Positions 57,145-64,000 of a DNA stretch of 64,000 nucleotides are shown in pieces. Under the pieces are notes generated by a model. It did no database searches, had not been told where the DNA came from, and saw only the letters and a list, made by a program, of their open reading frames with translations. This stretch comes from Viola odorata (lineage: Eukaryota; Streptophyta; Magnoliopsida; Malpighiales; Violaceae), in the NCBI GenBank assembly GCA_963691705.1, contig OY829537.1, positions 62,100,304-62,164,303 of the forward strand. Reading direction: 5' to 3'. Every line of letters starts with the position of its first letter. Position 1 is the stretch's first letter. The position numbers and the translations under genes are program-made.

Positions 57145-57663
57145 CCTTAGGGTCGGAGCCGGTTTTATCTTTTTAGAGAGGTGTTCTGTTTGTTTACGTA
57201 TTTATTTGCTTTGATCAATTGCTGGTCTGTTTATTTATTTGCTTTATCAATTGTCATATGCATTTCATAGCGCCCTACACCCAGGGGACAATTACCAAAT
57301 TAGGAGGGTAGTAGTGACGCCCTAGGACACATGTCCTAGGTAGTGTTCACCAATCCCAACTCGGATGAACCCCTAAAGCCAGTCGAAAGGTTATACGATT
57401 TCGCAAGAAATCGAGAGACTGGACGACACTTTAGGGACCTTTTCATGGTATCATCCGGGAACCATTCAAGCCAGTTAGAGGTGTCGGAATAAGAGCCCCA
57501 GCACGTGCATCATGATTATACCTGTTTATCGTGGCTCTATTTGTCTTGTTGGCATATTGACGTGATTTTTCTGTTATACGAACTGTAAATTTCTTACACG
57601 TGCAGGTTACTTTGTATTTAAAATTTTATTTTTGTCCCATAGGGCCCATCTTGCTCATTCGCA
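57145..57663 (+). other. Ogre 5' leader
   Basis: Untranslated leader between primer site and ORF1. No long frame or other signal seen. Confidence 0.5.
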
Positions 57664-59390
57664 ATGACAGCACCTACGTTACTTTCATTTGATATTTTCG
57701 GGGGACGAAGCTTCGACGATCAGGCCGCACAAGGAGATCTGTTGGAACGTGGGTTCGCCCCTGACATCACCACTAAGATCAAAGTAGAAGTGGTGGACTT
57801 TACTTAACTAGGATTCAGATGTTGAGAAATGAGCTGACTGAAGATGAAGAGGCACAGTTTGAGGGTATTTATGGAAAGCTACTGACCCTAGTTGACGTAA
57901 AGACTGATTGGGGTTGCATTCGGGCAACCCTAAAATTCTGGGATCCCTATTATCGGTGCTTCTCTTTCGATAAAGAGGTAGACTTGACTCCTACGCTAGA
58001 GGAGTACTCAGCTCTGATGTGCTTCACCTCTCCTATATCGGCCATATACCAGAATGTTCGACTCGACTCCTCAAGTGTCAAAATAAGTCTCGATAAGTTG
58101 TTAGGGATCACTACTCGTGTCAGAGAGGGTGACTACTTCTGGTGCTGGTCAGATATTGAGGCACGCTTTCGATTGTCCAACGGGAAGAAACACTTAAGAA
58201 TTCTGGCTTTCGCCATTGTAGGATTTGTCCTCTTTCCGAAAATGAGGAATGCCATCGACTTTGCAGCAGCCAACATCTTTTACGAGATGGAAACAAATGC
58301 CATCAATCCTACAACAGCCATTCTGGCCAAGACCTTTCGCTCCTTGGACTCTTGTCGAAGAAAAGGGAAAGGGAGACTTACTTGTTGCACCCAGTTGTTG
58401 ACAGTATGGTTGGTCAGCCACTTCAAACAGATTCCTGATCAGACCATTTTCTTCGCAAGCTATATAAGGTCATGCCCTCTACTCAGGGTTATCAACGCAA
58501 TGACCACGGATAGATGGGCGATGGAAAATAAGGATGTCTGGATCGACCGATTCATAAACCTCTCAGAAGAAGACTTCAGTTGGCACGCTAAATGGTTGCA
58601 GACTTCCAATCCCATCATCTGTTGCGGACCCTTACCTCGGGTTCCTTTGATCGGAGCATGGGGATGCACTCACTATTGCCCTGCCCTCGTCCTCAGACAG
58701 TTCTGCATCACGCAAATAATTCCCGTGACGTTCGGCATGACAAGGTCAGACCTGCCACACACTGGAGAAAATCAGAACATTCAGTTGTACGCCCAAGACT
58801 GGGCCCACCATTTTTGCCTCAAAGGACACGGCATCCCTGCAACCACAATACCAGAATATCCACAGTGGAGGTCAAGACGAGTTAACGGCAATGTCTTACC
58901 TCGCCCAGAAAATCAAAAACTGATGGAAGAAGAAGGGGAATCGCAAGTGAGCGAAGGAATGGATGTCATGGCTTACGCTCAAGTGGTAGAACAGATGCGA
59001 GCAACACAAGAAGAACGAGATCTGATGGTAGAGGAAAGGGATATGGCCCAAGCTCGTCAATGTGGCTTAGAGGTCCAGATGAATGAACTGGACAGGCAGC
59101 ACAAGGATTTCATCCACGTACAAACAGTACAAAAGAAGGTGGCCCTCAGGGCCTTTAAGGAACGCTTGAGCAGTGAAACCCGCAAAAGAGAAGCATCAAG
59201 TGCCATAATCGAAGACAGGGATTCAACGATAAGGGTTTTGACTACTCGCGCAGACTTGGGAGATAGGAAAAACCAAGCACTGCAAAACCGAATTACTTCC
59301 TTAGAGGCTGAGTTAGAGATGCAGAAAGGGGAGTTGGCTTCGATGGAGTACCTTTGGCAGAAGCAAGAAGAATCGGACGCCCAGGAATGA
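57664..59390 (+). pseudogene. Ogre ORF1 protein (DUF7745-like plus coiled coil), N-terminal frameshift
   Basis: ATG 57664 opens a frame (MTAPTLLSFDIFGGRSFDDQ) that reaches TAA at about 57806. A one-base shift leads into 523 clean codons from 57819 to 59390. The globular part includes WGCIRATLKFWDPYYRCFSF, TPTLEEYSAL and LLTVWLVSHF, the kind of domain annotated as DUF7745 in Ogre ORF1 proteins. Residues about 385-520 are a charged heptad-rich coiled coil (EERDLMVEERDMAQ). The function of ORF1 in the element's cycle is not established. The main body is remarkably intact compared with the gag that follows, so translation from 57819 is possible. Confidence 0.7.
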
Positions 59391-60173
59391 CACCTTCAGG
59401 GAATGGCTCGGATATCGGCAGATCTTTTCTTTTTAGCTAGGACCCCTGATTTCATCTATCTTAGCCATTTTTGATGAATTTAGGAAGTTGGCAAGTTTAC
59501 TATATTTTGTAAACACTTTTTAATAAAGTCGTACTCTTTCGGATATTTATTAAATCGCCTCATCTTTTCCATATCAACTATCCCTCCAATACAAACTCAA
59601 AAAACCATCGCAAAACAAAAAGAGAAAATCCCTCCGGGATAAAACACAATCGTGTCACCGAAATTCCGAAAAATCAGCACAAGTATTCAAAACATCCGAG
59701 TATCGCTCACTCATGGCCATGTCTTCCCAGTTTATCACAAAAAACTCCAAGTTCATAAAAAGATTGTTGTCTCTCCCCTCGGTTGAGTTTACCAGGCATC
59801 AGGCCTTGCATCATCAAAAGCATAGTGTGAAAGATATCCTCCTAGCATGGCGGCATTGGTTGCCCCTGCTGATTTGGGTTTCGCCGTTAGCATCTCAGAT
59901 TTGCTTCATAACATTGGAATGTATAGAGGTTTCCTTCGTATCTTGTCAACCACTGGGATTCCTCGCCCCTCCGACCGCCCTGAAAATATTAAGTGAAAGT
60001 GTGGCCAAAAAAGGAATGAGCAACGTAGAGAGGCCTCGGGATTGCACATCACTTGTATATCCTCACTTGTATTTACTCTTTTCTGTGTTTTCCCATTTTG
60101 CAGGTTCACGATAGCTCCTCGGAAGCAAGCTACTCCGCACAGGCTCCCCCTAACTAGACTTCAAAAATGAAAA
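59391..60173 (+). other. Ogre ORF1-gag spacer
   Basis: Contains AATAAAG near 59522 and an AT-rich block. Further on, a TTTTGCAG acceptor-like site at about 60104 lies shortly before the gag start. A 133-codon frame (59713-60114) spans this acceptor and has no recognisable domain. A spliced gag message is plausible but not shown. Confidence 0.4.
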
Positions 60174-63100
60174 ATGACTGAACCGGCCAAAACCGATGAA
60201 GCACTAATGGCTAGAATCGCAGAGTTAGAGGAGCAAGTTAGGATCACTACAGAAAGAGCCACCAGGGCCGAAAAGGAAAGAGATGAAGCTGTCACCGAAG
60301 TGCCACCCGGTTTTGATCTCCCTCAAACAAAAGGACCTCCCTCTTCGCTCACCGTCGCAGGACCTTCCGTACTCCCACCACTTTCTGGCCCCCCGGGCCA
60401 TTGGAGATGGGATAATCCCTTCACTGTACCCACCACTGCAAATCCTACAGTTAAGGCCGGTGAAGAGATCTCCCCGTCGCTTCAGCACCTTTCAATCAAC
60501 CCTGCTGTGGACCCCAGCAAGAGCCAGGCCCACCTAGAGGCTTTTATCTCCCTCCTATTCCTCCGAGCACAATTCCCGGACCTGTGGGAACTCAGCTCCT
60601 AACTTTCAACCCAGCACAACCTCAGTTCTCATCAGAACCTATGCTGCCCTTTGGTTCTAACCCCATCAGGGCCGAGAAACCGAAAAGTGACAGACTGAAT
60701 CTTCTCGAGGAAAGACTCAGAGCAATCGAAGGGGCCGATCCGTTCGATCCCACAGGTCCCGCCGATATGTGCATGGTCCCCGGGATCGTCATACCTCCGA
60801 AGTACAAGATCCCCGACTTTGAAAAGTATACTGGGGTAGAGTGCCCAAAGACCCACCTTAGAGCATATTGCAACAAGATGGTAGAGATGATCCACAAGGA
60901 ACCGTTGTTGATCCATCTATTTCGAGAAAGCTTGACCAAGCACGCCCTAACTTGGTATATGGGGCTGGACAGAGCCAGGATCAGGACGTGGAGAGACCTG
61001 TCCGATGCCTTCTACCGACAATATAAATTCAACATGGAGGTGGCTCCTGACCGCGCCGACCTGCAAAATCTGGAAAAGAAAATCGGCGAGTCCGTGAAGA
61101 CCTATGCTTAGAGGTGGAGATAGTTGGCTTCGAGAATCTCTCCACCCTTAAGCGACAAGGAACTCTTGTCGATTTTCTTGCACACCTTCAAAGCTCCCTA
61201 CTACACCTACCTGATCTCGAACCCCTCAAACAGCTTCTCCGACATGGTCCTAATTGCCAAAAGAGTTGAGCAAGGGATTAAGTCTGGACAAATCACGCAC
61301 CCAACACCAGAGTCTGTACCAAAGAAAGCATCAGTCGTGGAAAGGGACGTCGGATTTGTAGCTCCCCAAACTAATGAGGGGTAGCCGTTTCCACCACCAC
61401 CGCCTTATTTGTTGCCACCGCCGTATCATCCGCCATCACTATATCAACCCACCTCCTTTCCTTTTACTTAACAACTAATTGCTAATATCCTGCCTCAAAA
61501 TCCTACACATTTCCCACCACCTCCAGTACAAACAATACCACCTATGCAACCCAAGCCATATAACCCACCAAAAGACCCAAATAACCAAAACACGACCAAC
61601 AATCGGTGGAACCGAGAGCCTCTACCTCCTCTCCCTCTTCCCGCGGGGGAAATCTACAAACATCTCCTGGCGGCCGGACAGATCATACCAGTCCCTGCTC
61701 AGCCTCAATTGCCTCCTTACCCAAAGTGGTATGATCTCAACGCAAGGTGCGAATATCACGCTGGAGCCCCAGGTCACACTCTGGAAAATTGCTTCGCATT
61801 CAAGGTAAAAGTCCATCACTTGATCAAAAGTGGATGGGTATCTTTTGAAGGATTAGCCAAAGGACCCAGCACGTCCACCAACCCTCTCCCCAATCATTCC
61901 CAAGGAAAGGGAGGGGTGAATGCCATCTTGGCAGGAGGAAGCAACGACCGTCTCTCTTCAACATCGAGTTGGCCGCAAGAACAACTTTTCCAGGCCTTAG
62001 CTCGAGAGGGATATATGCCATACGCGGAGAGCAATCCAAGTCACTGCATGTACTGCAAGGGAAGCGACGGTCATAAGATCCAAGGTTGCGAGTTGTTCGC
62101 AGGAAAGGTGAGACAACTCTCGAGTCTCGGAGTAATACAAACCCAGAAAGCGACCCCCGGGGAAGGATCCATCAACACGATCGGAGACAGATTTCCTATC
62201 CCGCATAACACCGAGGGAACCCCACTCCAAATCGTCCAGAAGAAAGGATCGACTTCATCGTGAAAGCGGTTCTCCGCGCGCCGCGACGAAGGCGACCGCG
62301 AGATTGACACCTTGGGCCAACCTTCCGGGAAGTTCGATTACCTCGTCAGATATTCGGCACCACCCTTCTATTCTAGCACAGTGCCCTTACTACCCTCTTG
62401 GGAATCCTCAGACTCCGAGTCATACCCTTCACCGACATGGTCGCTTACTCCGTTTCCTTTGAAAGAGATCTACGTAAGCCTCTTGGCAGACGGGCAGATT
62501 ACACCATCCCCACTCTCGCCGCAATCCCTTCCTTACCCTAGCTGGTATGATCCAAAGGGCAGCTGCGAATATCACGCCGGAACCCGAGGACACTCATTGG
62601 AAAACTATTACAACTTTAGAGAGAAGGTCGAGCACCTAACCAAAGAAGGAAGAATCTCGTCCAAAGGTTTAACAAGGGGTCCTGACGTGACAACTAGTCC
62701 TCTACCGTACCATAATCCTGGGATAAGCGACATTTCTTCCATTGGAATTGACATTTCTCACCTGTCAGTGAAGGAAGTACCCAATGAAGAACTGTTCTTC
62801 GCATTAGCTAATAACGCATATCTACCATTCCCGGGGAATAATCAGGCTCAATACCTATTCTGCCAAGGGGAAAGCAAGCACGACATCCAGGATTGTAGAC
62901 TTTTTCGGCAGAAGGTCAAGGAACTTACCACATTCGGGATCATTCAAACCAAAGGGAAAACCCAAGGAGCAATCAACGTCATCGAGGATAATCCTCCAGC
63001 ACCGTATTCCTTCAAATGCGTGGCCCAAACAGGAGATGCAGCCCCTACCCCACGCAAAGTAGTGTTCACATTAGCTGTGAATACTCCCAGCCGAGACTTA

Positions 63101-64000
63101 CACACGGTCCGCTTCAACTACGGATACACGGTGGTCACCACCCCTCCCGCCGTCACATCAACAGGACTCGCTATTGGCGAAGCCTCTCATATCGGGGGCA
63201 TGACCCACACCGGAAGATGTTACATCTCGGAGGAAGTAGAAAAGCAACGACAGGCCAAAGGGAAAAATCATGTGATCCACGAAGAAACGGTAAAAGAGAC
63301 GCAAGGTTTGAGCAAGCCTGTAACTGAGGACGAGACAACCGAGTTCCTCAAGATCATGAAACAGAGCGAGTTCAGCATCATCGAACAGCTAAAGAAAACC
63401 CCAGCTCGCATCTCCATCATGGAGCTGATCCTTACTTCAGAGCCACATCGCCAAGCTCTCTTGAAAGTCTTGAAGCACGCCTTCGTGACTAAGGATATCA
63501 CCATGGAAGGAGTGGAAAACCTCATCGGAAGAATTCAAGCCTTAAGCAGCATTTCTTTCTCTGAAGGAGAGATTGACCCCTCGGGAAGAGATCACAACAA
63601 AGCCCTATACATCACAGTAGAATGTAAGGGACACGTCATAGCAAAGGCCCTAATTGACAATGGGTCCGCACTTAATGTCATGCCCAGGCATGTCCTCGAA
63701 CAACTGCCGGTCGATTACTCTCTCATGAAACCTAGCGGAATGATGGCTAGGGCTTTCGATGACACCACTCGAGAGATCATCGGGAACATTGAGTTGGATA
63801 TGGTCATCGGGCCCCACACTTTCACCTTGACATTCCAGATCATGGAAATCCAACCCGCTTACAGCATGCTTCTAGGACGGCCTTGGATCCATTCAGCGGG
63901 AGCCGTCCCCTCTTCCCTGCATCAGTGCCTCAAATACGTCAAGGACAATGCCCTCGTCACAATAAAGGCAGAGGAAGCCTTGATCTTGGCCAAGCATGCA
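60174..64000 (+). pseudogene. Ogre/Tat gag-protease, five in-frame stops, partial at the window end
   Basis: Begins MTEPAKTDEALMARIAELEE (coiled coil). After a shift near 60560 a single frame runs to 64000, broken by TAG 61109, TAG 61121, TAG 61382, TAA 61469 and TGA 62261. The gag core is IPDFEKYTGVECPKTHLRAY and HALTWYMGLDRARIRTWRDL. Zinc-knuckle-like CEYHAGAPGHTLENC and the classical CMYCKGSDGHKIQGC follow at about 61746-62091. A second, diverged copy of this whole section spans about 62455-62990. The aspartic protease has active-site-type ALIDNGSALNVMP (about 63648) and LLGRPWIHSAGAVPSSLHQ (about 63868). The frame is open from 62264 to the window edge. Confidence 0.88.
62455..62990 (+). 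repeat. Duplicated gag zinc-knuckle section, second copy
   Basis: Encodes a diverged repeat of the section at about 61630-62190. Copy 1: GEIYKHLLAAGQIIP, then CEYHAGAPGHTLENC, then CMYCKGSDGHKIQGC. Copy 2: KEIYVSLLADGQITP, then CEYHAGTRGHSLENY, then YLFCQGESKHDIQDC. In copy 2 a Cys is lost from each motif (last Cys to Tyr; first Cys to Tyr), so zinc binding is probably impaired there. Confidence 0.8.

Larger units (their letters stand above)
52205..64000 (+). mobile_element. Ogre/Tat-type Ty3/gypsy retrotransposon, left part, runs off the window
   Basis: A 4.9-kb LTR is followed by an Arg-tRNA-type primer-binding site, an extra ORF1 upstream of gag, and gag plus protease in one frame to the window edge. 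A giant LTR, an extra ORF1 and the TTTGGCGAC primer site are the combination expected of the Ogre/Tat lineage. Reverse transcriptase and the 3' LTR lie beyond 64000. Confidence 0.85.

Overview
The window is nuclear DNA of a flowering plant, probably a eudicot. The evidence is a spliced GT-AG gene with a plant-type bromodomain, Ty3/gypsy, Ty1/copia and L1 elements, hAT-type and PIF/Harbinger-type DNA transposons, and an endogenous pararetrovirus fragment. I cannot name the species. Most of the 64 kb is transposable-element sequence of different ages, often nested.

Layout. 1-2570: 3' part and LTR of a Ty3/gypsy-like element. 3123-6600: a small non-autonomous LTR element with two LTRs. 7050-9560: minus-strand Athila-like remnant. 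9570-10576: hAT-like element carrying a broken CYP78A cytochrome P450 piece. 11537-13045: hAT-like element with tRNA-like modules. 14098-17176: PIF/Harbinger-like element. 17628-20340: TIR element with tandem repeats, then an L1 fragment. 20748-23050: two more hAT-like elements. About 23600-38600: the main host gene, coding a roughly 1,020-residue protein that joins a bromodomain to a Ptta/En/Spm-type (Transposase_24-like) domain. Its 6.3-kb intron holds a complete gag-protease-only LTR element with a 5-bp target duplication. 39192-40543: hAT-like element. 40690-48520: a MULE-like region with an intact GRF zinc-finger ORF and a minus-strand transposase C-terminus, cut by a 4.5-kb Ty1/copia element at 43003-47510. 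48600-50205: an endogenous Caulimoviridae fragment arranged as an inverted repeat. 51540-52200: an unrecognised minus-strand ORF. 52205-64000: the left part of a very large Ogre/Tat-type Ty3/gypsy element, with a 4.9-kb LTR, an ORF1 and gag-protease, running off the window.

Only the bromodomain-transposase gene and the GRF ORF look functional; nearly everything else is decayed. The decay is not random. In unrelated elements almost all premature stops are TAG where the family normally has glutamine CAG, which fits loss of methylated cytosine at CHG sites. The most interesting items are the bromodomain/Transposase_24 fusion with triplicated exons, the inverted pararetrovirus repeat, the CYP78A capture, the tRNA-like modules inside hAT elements, and the duplicated zinc-knuckle region in the Ogre gag.
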